Both the position numbers and the translations under genes were made by a program. A DNA stretch of 64,000 bases from Capronia americana (taxonomy: Eukaryota; Ascomycota; Eurotiomycetes; Chaetothyriales; Herpotrichiellaceae): NCBI GenBank assembly GCA_016110215.1, contig JADWQD010000001.1, positions 868,001 to 932,000 of the forward strand, written 5' to 3'. This document shows, piece by piece, positions 1 through 10,588 of the stretch; within the stretch, counting starts at the first letter, position 1, and the number at the start of each line of letters is the position of its first letter. The notes below the pieces were generated by a model that ran no database searches, was not told the origin of the DNA, and worked only from the letters and a program-made list of their open reading frames with translations.

Positions 1-258
1 AACTGTAGCAGCAGGGGGTAGAATGAAATAAAATTTAAATTAATATGCCCGTCCGTCGAGCAGCAGGGGAAGCGTAGGCAACAAACAAATGCAATGCGAT
101 GCGCCAGACAGACTTGTCATCGTCGGAGAAGAAGATCCGATTAATAGTCGATCTGGTGGTGCATTGTTGCGTCACGCCTTCGCCCCTCTGCTCTACCGCG
201 TACATACGAGAGGGGAAAGGGAAGGAAGGGGGAAAAGAAGACTTCCGGGTTCACATAC

Positions 259-1354
259 CACGATGAATTTGCTGGGGTCGAACCAGTAGTCGAATACTTG
301 ACTGCCTAGGACGTGCTGTGGGGTGAAGAGAAAGAATGTCAGTAAGTGATCTCAACGTCAATGTGAGAGAAGGAAACTCAGTAAAGATATCTCAATATCA
401 ACGTGAGAGATCTCAGTGTCAGCAAAGAGATCACAATGTGCAGAAGTGATCTAAGCGGGAGGCGCGCTCAAGACACTGGTACTTCGTGCTACTACGCAGA
501 ACTTGTCTTGTCGAGACAGACCACGAGAGAAAACGTACCCTTCCGACACCCCAGCAGAGCTCATACCCTTGATCTTGCAGGTATTTGTGGCCCAGCTGCT
601 GGATATCAAAGTCGTGGACTTCGAACGCCGCGTGGGCGACGCTGACCTTGGCGTTCGGCTTGGCCCGTTTAAAGAAAAAGGCGTGGTGATCTGTGAACTC
701 CAGCCCGCGATCGATGTGGAAGAAGCAGGTGATGGGTTGTTTGTCGTCGTCCTTGAAGACGACGTCCGACGGTGCGAGCGCCAGCGTGCGAGTATACCAG
801 TCGTACATGTCCTGGTACTTGCCGTCCGGGTAAGTGACGCCGTAGTGGCCCCATCGGTGGACCGGGGCAGGGCCGGGCTCGAAGCGCTGGAACCGTCCCT
901 TGCGTGGTTTGTCGTCCTCGTAGTTCACTGTCAGCTTTTCCAGCTTGGGCCCCGCGGGATGCTGCTGTGGTGACTGGCCGTGGACGAGGTGGACTTTGTG
1001 CCCGACAGGATCGGTCAGCGTGACCATTTCGCCGCCGCCGGGGAAGTTGTCGAGGCTGGCGATCTCCGGGGTCGCTCCGGGGATGTGAGTTGCGCGCTCT
1101 AGTTCATGATGGCTCTCGACTTCGTATGCGGCGCCTCCGAATTCACTTATTCCCGAGGGACTGCGGCGGGCAATGTACACGAACGGTTCGACGCCGTAGC
1201 CTTTGAAGAAGATCTCTTCTCCGGGCCGTTCCTGGGCGATCTCGAGTCCGAAATCGAGGAGAAATTTCCTGGCCTTGTCCAGTTCGGCGTGGTAGTAGAT
1301 CACAAACGCGGTCTTGAGCAACCGGATCCGTGGGTCGCCATCTGGAATGGGCAT
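259..1354 (-). CDS. Extradiol ring-cleavage dioxygenase (glyoxalase/BphC fold), 3' end beyond the left edge
   Basis: Predicted Fe(II)-dependent extradiol dioxygenase, which opens a catecholic ring next to the two hydroxyls. The ATG is at 1354. Exon 1 (1354-539) encodes 272 residues and exon 2 (315-259) adds 19 more, reading HVLGSQVFDYWFDPS. The intron between them (538-316) has GTACGT and CACAG borders and is phase 0. A GTATGT donor follows at 258. The two-domain vicinal-oxygen-chelate layout is visible. The two iron-ligand histidines expected in this family lie in HWGHYGV and VAHAAFEV. The third ligand, normally Glu in an EHYxDGD motif, should be in an exon outside the window. The gene is divergent from the FAH-fold hydrolase at 1960, a natural partner for a ring-cleavage product. 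It could be a truncated copy if the missing exon is absent. Family call is firm; substrate is unknown. Confidence 0.85.
349..430. repeat. Degenerate tandem repeat, about 22-nt units, inside a dioxygenase intron
   Basis: Three imperfect units (349-370, 389-410 and 411-430) share the form ATCTCAAyrTCAAyGTGAGAGA. All lie in the 223-nt first intron of the dioxygenase gene, which is long for this window. No function is evident. Confidence 0.55.
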
Positions 1355-1959
1355 TGTAGTCGAGTATGGTGGTAGATTGTGGTGATGGCTGTCTGAGTCG
1401 CGACTCCGTGTGCGAAGAGTTGTTACCTTGTTGCAGCACCAAGGCTAGCAAGTCTGCTGCACAGAAGATCTGAACACTTTGTCTTAAGATGTGTTCTCGT
1501 CCATCCGTAAAAGGTGATGTCGTTAGCTAAGCGTCGCAAGGTGATGTCGGCTGGCACTGGGTTCCATGGAAGCATTCCGCGGCCTCGATTACTGTACATC
1601 TGTGGAGGTGCAATCTGTCAGCTTGCCATCTGGATGTGTCGAAGCCTGGGGATGTGGGGAACACTCGTGGATAAAGTGGCACTGCGCCGGATCGAGTGGC
1701 ACATTGGGGCACTTCCTTCTACTGCATCCCGGACATGCCAAACAACTTTTGCATCCGGCAATGGAAAATATGCTTGTGTCAGTGTTGCGTATCATGTTGG
1801 ATGTCAGTAAGCAACCGCCCTATCCAGATCGAATGAATTCGAGGCGTTCGGTGTGATGGGGTGGATATGTTACCGTTATTCAGCAAACAATGAGATGAAT
1901 ATGGTAAGCTGGCCACTGTTAAACCAATCTTCCCGTCCTTGTAGCATGTTGCTGTCACA
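1355..1959. promoter_or_regulatory. Divergent promoter region, dioxygenase / FAH hydrolase
   Basis: These 605 bases separate two divergently transcribed start codons. No credible coding region is present. A shared bidirectional promoter would couple ring cleavage and hydrolysis, but I recognise no specific operator. Confidence 0.45.
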
Positions 1960-2908
1960 ATGCCTTCCCAACTTGTCGCATGGGACCGGCTCGTGCGCTA
2001 TGCGTCGGCAGCTGCGCCCGGTCATATCAAATATGGTGAACCCATCATCGGGGAAGCAGACGTCGACAACATCGCTGAGCTCGCACGTCTCGGTAAATTG
2101 GAAGTGCGAGTATTGGAGGGAAGCGATGCCCTGAGTGCAAAGCCCACCGGTCTGAGAGAAAAGGTCGGCAAGCTCTTTGGGCCACTCGTTGCCAGTGAGG
2201 TTCCGATTGTGCGCTGCATTGGCTTGAACTATAAGACGCACAGTGAGCACGCCCGATGGTGAAGAGACACACGAAACACTGACCTACGGAACGTTAGTTC
2301 TCGAGACTGGCCGTCCTCTTCCAACCTGTCCGACTGTCTTCACCAAACCCGGTCCCAGTGTTGCCAACCACGGTGAAGACATCCCAATACCCAAGATTGC
2401 GCAGGCTCAATGTGACTATGAGGGAGAGCTCGTGGTTGTCATCGGGAAAGACGCAAAGAATGTGTCACAAGCTGATGCACTTGACTATGTGGCCGGGTAC
2501 ACTGTTGGCAACGACGTCTCCGCGCGGGACTGGCAGCGCGAGGCTGGGAAAGCTGGACCGGTGCCCCAATGGACGTTCAGCAAGTCCTTTGACAAGTACG
2601 CTCCACTGGGCCCCGTCTTGGTGGCGGCTCATGTGCTTGGAGAAGCCGATGGGCTGTCACTCAGAACGGTAGTCAACGGAGAGGTCCGACAGGAGAGCAA
2701 CACTGCAGATCTCTGCTTTGGCGTGAGGAAGCTGGTTGAGTTCTGTAGTCAAGGTCAGACGTTGCAGACGGGCTCCCTGATTATGACGGGGACACCTGGA
2801 GGGGTGGCGTTGTTCATGAAGCCACCAGCATTTCTGCAACATGGCGATGAGGTGACGGTGGAGATTGGGAAGATAGGTTGTCTCACAAATCGCATGGCTT
2901 TTGAGTGA
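1960..2908 (+). CDS. Fumarylacetoacetate hydrolase (FAH) family protein
   Basis: Predicted metal-dependent hydrolase or hydratase of the FAH fold, acting on beta-diketo acids or enol-keto acids such as ring-cleavage products. Exons are 1960-2242 and 2298-2908. The 55-nt intron (2243-2297, GTGAGC...TTAG) joins NYKTH to ILETG, giving 297 residues. Without splicing the frame would be broken. Family marks are CIGLNYKTH, FTKPGPSVANHGEDIPIP, the metal-binding DYEGELVVVIGK stretch, GNDVSARDWQ and the C-terminal IMTGTPGGVALFMKPP loop. The length matches fungal FAH-domain proteins that lack the extra N-terminal domain of tyrosine-pathway FAH. It is divergent from the extradiol dioxygenase, so action on its product is inferred from position. 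True fumarylacetoacetase is unlikely. Confidence 0.9.
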
Positions 2909-3268
2909 CGGCAAGAGGACTGAAGGGAGCAGTAATTATGCTGGGAGCGATAATTGCTACCGTGTTGTATGGTTGTGTCCGCAGGGGAAAGTCAACGCAG
3001 CCTAGGGCCCCGTCTTTCTGGCAAGCCCCCGAAGCTCAAGCTTAATAATGTCTCTAGGCTGTCCTGCTGTAGCTTACCCCGCCCCGGCTGCTTCCCCCGC
3101 GAATTTCAGTTGGCGAGCCATTAGTAATCCATATCAAGAGCCGCCGGCACCAAATCGCATGAGATTTCACTCTCACAATTTCTTGACAGGATGCCAAATC
3201 GTATTCTCGTCCCAATTGAAGCCTCAATCTCCTGACATCATCCTGCTCGCTGCAAGCAGAGACATCCC
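2909..3268. other. Intergenic spacer upstream of the C2H2/Zn2Cys6 regulator
   Basis: A 360-nt spacer between two genes on the same strand. I see no ORF with coding character and no recognised motif; it presumably holds the terminator of one gene and the promoter of the next. Confidence 0.4.
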
Positions 3269-6100
3269 ATGTTCTCATGTAACGAGTGCGACAAGAAATA
3301 TGCGAGTCAAACCTCGCTAGCTCGACACAGACACAACCACCGCAAAACCAAGCAACACGTCTGCTCGATCTGCCATGTGATTTTCTACCGAAGTGACCTG
3401 CTTTCGCGCCATCTCAGACTCCACGAGAAAGAGGATGGGCCAGGCAAGACTGATACCGACCGCGTCAGGAGACGATGTCATACTGCCTGCCTTCGCTGTC
3501 GCGAGCTGCGCACCAAATGCAACGGCCAGCAACCGTGTGCTTCCTGCGCCAATACCAGCTCACAGTGTGAGTATATTGCTCCTGGTCGCCGAATAAGTCG
3601 CCAGGTGTGGTCCCAGTCTCGCCTTATTCTTGACGAGGATCAAGAAGACCTACACGAACTGGATGACCGGGGGCAAAGGGTGGACGGCGACGAGGGTAGG
3701 CTCGAACAAGACGATGGCGATACCCCCGGCTTTGACGACAGCGCTACATCTTCAAGAATTCCGCAACTCCCCCAGTCAAACACTCGGTCGCCCGTGACTC
3801 TAGCAGCGAGTGGTACCCACGACGGCTCACAGTTGCATTTGCAAGCCGCGTCCGATCCATCCACAGCACGCCAATTCTCTTTGGGCGGAGGGGATGTGTC
3901 TTACACAGCGATTCTCGACGTTGGATCGAATTCCCAACAGAGTATGTTCACTTTCGGCGCTGAGAGCGAATTCCCTTCTGCTGCCATCGACTATGAGCCT
4001 CAGTCTCAGGAGGTTCTGATGGATTTGGATCCATTCTTCGCCAACGCAGCATCATGGCCCTTCCTGCATGAGAGTCTTTTCCTTTCGAACCATCCACCTA
4101 TTTCGTCCGGAAGTCTCGATTATTCCGAGTTCGAGTTCAACAGGCAAACAGCTCTTGGGGATACAGCAGACCCCTTCGGCCTCGGCGATCAAAATGTCAA
4201 CATGCAATCCTTTACGGTGCCGGCACAGCCAACACCAACCACTGGCAATGTGGGAAGTCAGGTGGTAAACGAGCCCTTGAACAATCAGATTCGGCGGCCA
4301 CGAACACCCAGCCATGCTGAAAACTCTCAACCGCCGTGTACATGCTCTCAAAATATGCCACCGTCCGACGACACATCTTCCGATCAGACCCATATCGTCA
4401 AGGAACTGGTTGCATATGCTTCCACGTTCACGAGTTCATCGAGCCATGGACCCAACCCATCTGCATACTGGGCGTCCATGTCTTCGAGAGTCAATGCTGC
4501 CTTCCAAGTGATTCCCAGACCAGAGGGATCAGACGTGCCTACTCTACGATATTTTGTCGACTTGTATTTCAAACACTTTGGCCCTCTGTGGCCACTTATT
4601 TCACCGCAGAACCTTGACCTAGACAACATGCATCCACTGCTATTCCTCGTACTTACATCTATAGGCGCCATGTATGGAGGTCGTTCAGCTAGCAGTTATG
4701 GGGTTCTGATGCACGAAAATGTGCGGAGACCCCTCACTTTGGCTGTTGAACTAGACGACGGCGAAGAAACCCTTTTATGGCTGGCACAGGCCCGGCTCCT
4801 GACTCAAGTAACTGCGCTATACTTTGGCCAATCCAAGGCTTTCTCCTACTCACAGCATTTGGGAGCTTTGTTAGTTGCTCAAGCACGGCGCATGGACTTG
4901 TTCTCGGCGCACCTGGCGGAAAATGCCCTGAAGAAATTCTGGCTCTCGAAAGATGCCATGCCAGATGCTGATCGTCTGGACATTTGGCTCCAGCTTGAGA
5001 CTCGGCGACGTTTAGCTTTCGGGATATTCAGGGGTGCCACGTACCTTAGTGTGCTTCTACACACCAAGCCTCTTGTGCTGATGGAAGAGATTGATCTCTC
5101 ATTCCCCACGTGCGATGCTGTCTGGCGCAGTGAGCCGATGGCACCAGGACTATGTCTGCAGATGATCGAGCATCACCGATCTCCAAGCGCCGAGGTGAGG
5201 GCGTCGGACATTTATCGCATCGCCATGGACAGGCATGAACCGCTGCCGCCGCTTGATCCAGCCAGCCATGAATTGCTCATGTTTGGCCTTCAATGGCCAC
5301 TCTGGCAATTCTCCCGTGACCAGCAGGTGTTCTCTCGGCTCACTGGGCAGACCATACAAGCATTCGATCTACACGACGCCACCGGTGACACAAGCTCAGG
5401 CAGTACAGCTTCCGGCACCACAGCAACTGCGAAATACTCAGAGGCGGAGTCACTCGACCGACCAATGCGTCAAATGTCCGACTTGCGCACCGAATGTTCA
5501 CGCTTCACCATGGCGCTTCAGAAATGGGAACGCGCACTTCCACTAGTCAAAACATTTGCGCAAACGGACATCGACCGTGGCAGCCTCTTGAGTGGCTTGG
5601 TCTTGTACCACCTAGGATATGTACGCCTGAATGCTCCAATCGAGAACCTACATCAAATTCAATACCGGCTTGCTGACAACAGGCCCTTGAGCGAAGACCT
5701 GGTGGAAACAGCTAGACAGTGGGCCAATTCAACCCCAGGGCACTTTGCGGCGGAGCGAGCATGTACGCTTTGGTCGCTGATAAGTCGTGAAGCTTCCGGT
5801 GCGGTATATCGACGTGCCAGATTCAACCTCCTCGCATTCACCGCTCTCCACCATTGCGCCGTACTGCTGTGGACTTATGCCGGAGCTCACAAGCCGACAG
5901 GTGAAGTATCCGCGTCAGCCTTGACACTCGCGCCTCTTCCCGATGATGAAGGTGTTCCGATCCCGGTGTCTAGGTCAGACTGTTCACGAATGTTGACTTC
6001 ATTTGTACAACTCTATGGTCTCATCAGCCCCGGCCGCTGGTCGTCATTCGCGAGAGCGGTCAATGTGCTGAGAAGGCAACAATTTCCTTCGAGTTGGTGA
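3269..6100 (+). CDS. Transcription factor with two C2H2 fingers plus a Zn2Cys6 cluster
   Basis: A nuclear regulator of 943 residues read from one uninterrupted exon. Two classical C2H2 fingers begin at the start codon, with ligands C4, C7, H20, H24 and C32, C35, H48, H52. A Zn2Cys6 binuclear cluster follows at C74, C77, C84, C90, C93 and C100. Residues of roughly 125-400 are low-complexity and Ser/Gln/Pro rich. A fungal-specific transcription factor domain begins near TLRYFVDLYFKHFGPLWPLI and covers much of the C-terminal half. Proteins combining both finger types are a known fungal class. The position between ring-cleavage and hydroxylation genes suggests it is the local regulator of the left block (inference). 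A second-exon extension at either end is not needed, since both finger sets are complete. Confidence 0.9.
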   Translation: MFSCNECDKKYASQTSLARHRHNHRKTKQHVCSICHVIFYRSDLLSRHLRLHEKEDGPGKTDTDRVRRRCHTACLRCRELRTKCNGQQPCASCANTSSQCEYIAPGRRISRQVWSQSRLILDEDQEDLHELDDRGQRVDGDEGRLEQDDGDTPGFDDSATSSRIPQLPQSNTRSPVTLAASGTHDGSQLHLQAASDPSTARQFSLGGGDVSYTAILDVGSNSQQSMFTFGAESEFPSAAIDYEPQSQEVLMDLDPFFANAASWPFLHESLFLSNHPPISSGSLDYSEFEFNRQTALGDTADPFGLGDQNVNMQSFTVPAQPTPTTGNVGSQVVNEPLNNQIRRPRTPSHAENSQPPCTCSQNMPPSDDTSSDQTHIVKELVAYASTFTSSSSHGPNPSAYWASMSSRVNAAFQVIPRPEGSDVPTLRYFVDLYFKHFGPLWPLISPQNLDLDNMHPLLFLVLTSIGAMYGGRSASSYGVLMHENVRRPLTLAVELDDGEETLLWLAQARLLTQVTALYFGQSKAFSYSQHLGALLVAQARRMDLFSAHLAENALKKFWLSKDAMPDADRLDIWLQLETRRRLAFGIFRGATYLSVLLHTKPLVLMEEIDLSFPTCDAVWRSEPMAPGLCLQMIEHHRSPSAEVRASDIYRIAMDRHEPLPPLDPASHELLMFGLQWPLWQFSRDQQVFSRLTGQTIQAFDLHDATGDTSSGSTASGTTATAKYSEAESLDRPMRQMSDLRTECSRFTMALQKWERALPLVKTFAQTDIDRGSLLSGLVLYHLGYVRLNAPIENLHQIQYRLADNRPLSEDLVETARQWANSTPGHFAAERACTLWSLISREASGAVYRRARFNLLAFTALHHCAVLLWTYAGAHKPTGEVSASALTLAPLPDDEGVPIPVSRSDCSRMLTSFVQLYGLISPGRWSSFARAVNVLRRQQFPSSW

Positions 6101-6173
6101 ATATGCATTGGCTAATAGTTTGAACTCTACCGTTTACAGCCTATTTGAAAAGGGCTCTTCTTAAAAATTCACC

Positions 6174-7814
6174 TCACAGCCGTTCGAATTTCAGCCAACA
6201 GTGACCTGACTTGGATCCCGCTGCAAAAACATCGGCCAACTCGAGCCTATCGTCTTCATGGCCCGGGGGAACGACCGCTTTGAACAATCTGAAGATCAAC
6301 CCGATCATATATTTGAGCTCTGTCATGGCCAAGTTCGAACCGGGACAGCTCCTACACCCATGTCCGAAAGGCGTCCAGTTCAGTCGCATCCTCTCGGTGG
6401 CATTGATCCATCTCTCGGGTCTCCAGGCGTCGGGGTCCGGATAGACGTCGGCTAAGCGGCCTTGGTTATAGGCTCCCGTAGAAGCTATAACACCCTTGGG
6501 AACAACTAGGCCGGCGATAGTGATGGACTTGGTGGTGTACCGTTCCAATGGGCCAGGGATCATAGGATACATTCTCATCGTCTCCCTGATCACGCCGTCG
6601 AGGAAAGGCAAGTCCATGGTCTTCTTGATGTCGATATCATTTTCGTCGGGAAATGCAGTGGTCAATTCCTCTCGGAGCCGCGATTGCGCGGAGACGTCCC
6701 GACTGACTAACCAGCATGCAAAGGCTGCTGTATGAGATGTGGTCGAAGATCCCGCTGCCAACATCTCCACCATGTACGCAGGAACGTCTTCGGGAGGCAC
6801 TGGCGCAACGGTTGCTGTGTTCATGGATTGCAGCATCGACAGGACGTCCTTATCATGGCGGGCTCCTTGCTTGGTCCCCTTTTCAGCTTGTTGCCATCGT
6901 TGCAAGGCTTCGCGAGCAGTGATATCCATGTCATTGCAGTCGGCGCGGAGAGTCCTCCATTTCTGGGTCCCGAAATACTTCACCATGAATTCCACGCCTG
7001 GGATGAAGCTCTTAGTTGCGTTCCAAGTACTGAAGGCGTGGAAGCGGCGGAGAAACGCGGGCGCGTGTCCGTCGTCGACGCTAGATAGGAGGCGGTTTTC
7101 CTCCGCCCAAAGAACATCTGTGACGATGTCGAGGGCCAAGAGCCGGAAAACCACGACGCCGTCCACGATATCGTTGACCTTGGATTTGGTTTCGAGGAGG
7201 CGAACGAAGTCACGGACATGAGATTCAATGTTCTCAACCAGGACTCCAAGATTCCGGTTCTGGAAGCATTGGAGCAGATTATTGCGCGACGGTGCTGCTG
7301 CCGGATAGTCGACGAAGCCAAGTGTTGAGGTGACGCCCTTCCAACTGCCCATGGACCGGTAGAAGCTTGTCTTCAACGAGGACTTGTCATAGATGGCTTT
7401 CATCGCAGTATCATCAGTCGTGTGGACTTGGTCCGGCGCGATGACCACGATGGGCCCGTATTGGTCGAGTAGCTTGGTCACATACTCGGTCCGTCGACGC
7501 TTGAAGGTGGCATAATGGAGAGGTAATCTCGAAACCCGAGCAAGCCAAGGGCCAGGGATTGCTCGCACGGGCGAGAAAAAGAAAGGATGCAGGAACTGTC
7601 AGGGTCATATTGTCAGCACCGACCATGATGGGTTCACAGATTCTTCCCAACCGCATCGACAGGGCCGGCACCCTTGCGGTGGCGATTCTCCCTTGAAAGG
7701 ATCCTTCCTTACCAGAGCATAGATCAAGTATATCGCCGGTGCCAGCAGGATGAGTTGCAGCGACGACAGATTCCCTGGCTTAAAATGCTGGACTCCTTCC
7801 TTGGGTGCCGTCAT
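6174..7814 (-). CDS. Cytochrome P450 monooxygenase
   Basis: A haem-thiolate monooxygenase of 507 residues, presumably anchored in the ER. Exon 1 (7814-7713) begins MTAPKEG and contains the membrane anchor LILLAPAIYLIYAL. A 117-nt intron (7712-7596, GTAAGG...GACAG) leads to exon 2 (7595-6174), which opens FLHPFFFSP followed by the proline-rich RAIPGPW hinge. Hallmarks are the I-helix stretch AAGSSTTS, the ExxR of the K-helix (ETMR), the PERW region and the haem loop FGHGCRSCPG with the axial cysteine. The I-helix has S-T-T where many P450s have (A/G)GxxT, but the threonine is retained. It sits divergently, 930 nt from a phenol-hydroxylase-like flavoprotein. I would place it loosely with the pisatin-demethylase and benzoate-hydroxylase-like fungal P450s. 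Substrate unknown. Confidence 0.92.
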
Positions 7815-8743
7815 GTTTGTGGAGTGAAAGGGGGATCGCACTGAGCGAAAATGGAGATGGCTTTGCTGACGGGCCCTAACCAGTTGACATTGACTTTAAT
7901 GAACTTGCGTGTCGAGTCCGTTACTCGGTAGCCTTAAGGTGTTTTGAGAAGAGAACAAAGCGACGGTGTGTCTTGGGCCTGTGTGAACAGAGGATGTCAC
8001 CAGATGCTTCAAACGCTCGTGTCGACGCGTGGACGTCAGGACTAGATGAGAGCTGGCTGAAGAAGGTTTCTATGCAATGAGCATCCATTCGCGGAGACTT
8101 CAGTTCGGGATGTCTCACGTAACAAATGTGGGGGAAGTGGCGCCTCAATGCCAAGGTGCAGAATATCCCGACGTCGATTCTACAACTCGAAGGGTGCGAT
8201 TAGTCGTGTGTGATCCCCGGTGGTGAGGTTTCTGCGGACGACTTCGATATTACGCCACCTTTTCCCGCTCGTACACTGTGGGATTGAGCATACGCATCCC
8301 CAATTGAGACCTGTCCTGTCGGCGGAAGGGGTGAATGGATTCACAGGATAAAGTGGCATGCGCAACATCGGCATCGCATATTCTGCCCATGCGCTAATGT
8401 CGTCTGTTGTTTTCCTAATCTGACCGCAACATCCCCGGGGGTAGTGGGGAGTGCGGAGGACAAGTGACACGGGACCGCTGGGTTGGGCTGAAATGGGAAA
8501 GTTCGAGCCGCGCAAGTAAGCCCAAGTCAAGATGCCTTGAGCCGTTTTCCCGGCTGGGATTCTGCAGCGCACCGTGGCCTGAGAGAGAGTAGAGGGGATA
8601 TTAGCACATTGAAGTGTCTCAATTCTTCGGATGTCCTTCATGACAATAGTCAGCTTGTGGAAGCGCTGATCTTGGAATCCCAACAATAAAGCGCAAGAGA
8701 CTTTTCGACACCGACTGCAATATCGAAAAGGCTAACGGGATCA
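7815..8743. promoter_or_regulatory. Divergent promoter region, P450 / FAD monooxygenase
   Basis: These 929 bases separate the start codons of two oxygenase genes transcribed in opposite directions. ORFs inside it show no family resemblance. Co-regulation of the two hydroxylases is plausible. I see no definite operator. Confidence 0.45.
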
Positions 8744-10588
8744 ATGCCGCACGCCCCAATGGATGTCCCAGTGCTCATCATCGGAACTGGGCCCTCAGGA
8801 GCCACAACGGCACTGCAATTGGGGCGACTAGGAATCAAGGCGATGGCAGTTTCGCGACATCGAGGGACCGCCAATACACCTCGGGCTCACATTTTCAACC
8901 AGCGGGCAATGGAGGTATTGCGTGACGCCGGTCTGGAAGAACAGCTCAAAGCTATTGCGAGTCCTGCACATGGTGAGTTAAGGCAAGCAGTCCTTTCCAG
9001 ATCGCAAGCCCTCGGTGTTGAACTGGCAACCCGTTTGCTGAGATTCTACCCCACAGATATGCAACACACTTCCTGGTCTCACAGCCTGGCGGGTGAGGAG
9101 TACGGACGGCTCTGGGCATGGGGAAACAAGCCGTCACAAAAGGGAGACTACGAAATGTCGAGCCCCTGTTTGATGTCGGATCTGCCACAGAGTGTCCTTG
9201 AACCGGTGCTGGTCGCGGAAGCGGAGAAGTTTGGCACAGAGTTCCGTTTTGCCACCGAGTTTGTCCGATTTTCAGAGACAGAAGACGGCGTACAAACGAC
9301 GCTGCGAGATCGAAACAGTGGAGACGAATACCGAGTCAGTTCGCGATACTTGATCGGGGCGGACGGCGCAAGAAGTGCGGTCCTCAATGCGCTTGGCATA
9401 CCTATCCTTGGACGGCAGCTGAATACCGCCTTCAACGTCCATATCAAGGCGGATCTCTCCAAGTACCTAGTCAACCGACCAGGCAGCTTGAATTGGATCC
9501 TGAATCCTGATGCCCCCGACTGGTCTGCGGTCGGCAACTTTCGAATGGTGAGACCGTGGAATGAATTTGTCGTGTCAATGCATCCAGCGACCAAAGATCC
9601 CAGCACTTTCCAGCCTTCAGACGCTGTGATTCGAAAACGTCTCTACCAGATGATTGGCGAAGACAACGTGCCGATAGAGATCATTTCGGCCTTTTCGTGG
9701 ACTATCAATGACCAAGTAGCAGAGCGGTGGCAACAAGGGCGAGTTCTGTGTATTGGCGACGCAGTCCATCGTCATCCGCCTATCAACGGGCTGGGAAGCA
9801 ATACTTGCCTCTCTGATGCTTTCAACATCGCATGGAAGCTGGCATTTGTCCTAAAAGGCCAAGCATCACCAGAACTACTTGAAACGCTCACACTGGAGCG
9901 GAAGCCTGTGGGAGACGGCGTGGTCCGAAGGGCGAACGAGGGCATGGAGGCGCACAGGAGACTGTGGGCCCTCCTTGGGCTGACGACAGAGGCTCGCCAG
10001 AAGGCCGTTGAGCTCGCACAGTCGGCAACTGAAGAAGGCGCCACATTCCGTCGTGAGTGGCAGGAAGCCCTAGAGGCGACCGACGACGAGGTGCAAGCCC
10101 TGGGAATCCAGATGAATCAAGTCTATCTCGGCTCTCCTGCGACGGTGGTCGAGCCAGGAGATCAAGCGCCTGACTTCAGCCATCTCAACCTACTGAAGCA
10201 AGTGATGGTCAGTACGTATCCCGGGTACCATCTGCCACATGTGTGGTTGGCAGCAAGTGGACAAAGCCCTCGGGTCTCCACTCTAGATCTCAGCGGCCAC
10301 GGATGTTTCAGCCTGTTCACAGGAATGGGCGGGAACCAGTGGGTTTCCGCAGCTACAGCTCTCTCCGCGAGAAGCGGTATCGTCATCAAAGGCTACACGA
10401 TAGGCTTCCGGTGCGACTATATGGACTGTTATCGAGACTGGATCCGAGTCCGCGGGGTGGGTGAGACGGGGGTTGTCTTGGTCAGACCTGATCATTTTGT
10501 GGCGTGGAGGTGCAAAGAGCTGGTGTCGGATCCTACAGCGACACTCTCGAGGGTTATAGAGCAGATACTGGGTCAGAATTTGAGGTGA
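8744..10588 (+). CDS. FAD-dependent aromatic hydroxylase (phenol 2-monooxygenase / TfdB-like)
   Basis: A single-exon class A flavoprotein monooxygenase of 614 residues that would hydroxylate a phenolic ring using NAD(P)H and O2. The N-terminal dinucleotide fold carries GTGPSG (G14, G16, G19). The DG motif is in GADGARSAVL and the GD motif is in IGDAVHRHPPINGLGSNTCLSDAFNIAWKL (quoted in parts: GDAVHRHPP and GLGSNTCLSD), typical of this family. The C-terminal thioredoxin-like domain ends near LVRPDHFVAWRCKEL, the signature seen in 2,4-dichlorophenol 6-monooxygenase and related enzymes. The family makes catechols, the substrate type of the extradiol dioxygenase at the left edge. No membrane segment or peroxisomal signal is present; the tail is GQNLR. 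Confidence 0.9.
   Translation: MPHAPMDVPVLIIGTGPSGATTALQLGRLGIKAMAVSRHRGTANTPRAHIFNQRAMEVLRDAGLEEQLKAIASPAHGELRQAVLSRSQALGVELATRLLRFYPTDMQHTSWSHSLAGEEYGRLWAWGNKPSQKGDYEMSSPCLMSDLPQSVLEPVLVAEAEKFGTEFRFATEFVRFSETEDGVQTTLRDRNSGDEYRVSSRYLIGADGARSAVLNALGIPILGRQLNTAFNVHIKADLSKYLVNRPGSLNWILNPDAPDWSAVGNFRMVRPWNEFVVSMHPATKDPSTFQPSDAVIRKRLYQMIGEDNVPIEIISAFSWTINDQVAERWQQGRVLCIGDAVHRHPPINGLGSNTCLSDAFNIAWKLAFVLKGQASPELLETLTLERKPVGDGVVRRANEGMEAHRRLWALLGLTTEARQKAVELAQSATEEGATFRREWQEALEATDDEVQALGIQMNQVYLGSPATVVEPGDQAPDFSHLNLLKQVMVSTYPGYHLPHVWLAASGQSPRVSTLDLSGHGCFSLFTGMGGNQWVSAATALSARSGIVIKGYTIGFRCDYMDCYRDWIRVRGVGETGVVLVRPDHFVAWRCKELVSDPTATLSRVIEQILGQNLR

Noticed and set aside
1..8. Possible CTACAG acceptor at the extreme left edge for the next dioxygenase exon
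   Set aside because: The bases following it (TT) would not give the expected Glu codon in phase 0, so I did not extend the model.
6180..7221. Plus-strand ORFs opposite the P450
   Set aside because: All are shadows of the P450 frame, which carries complete haem and K-helix motifs.
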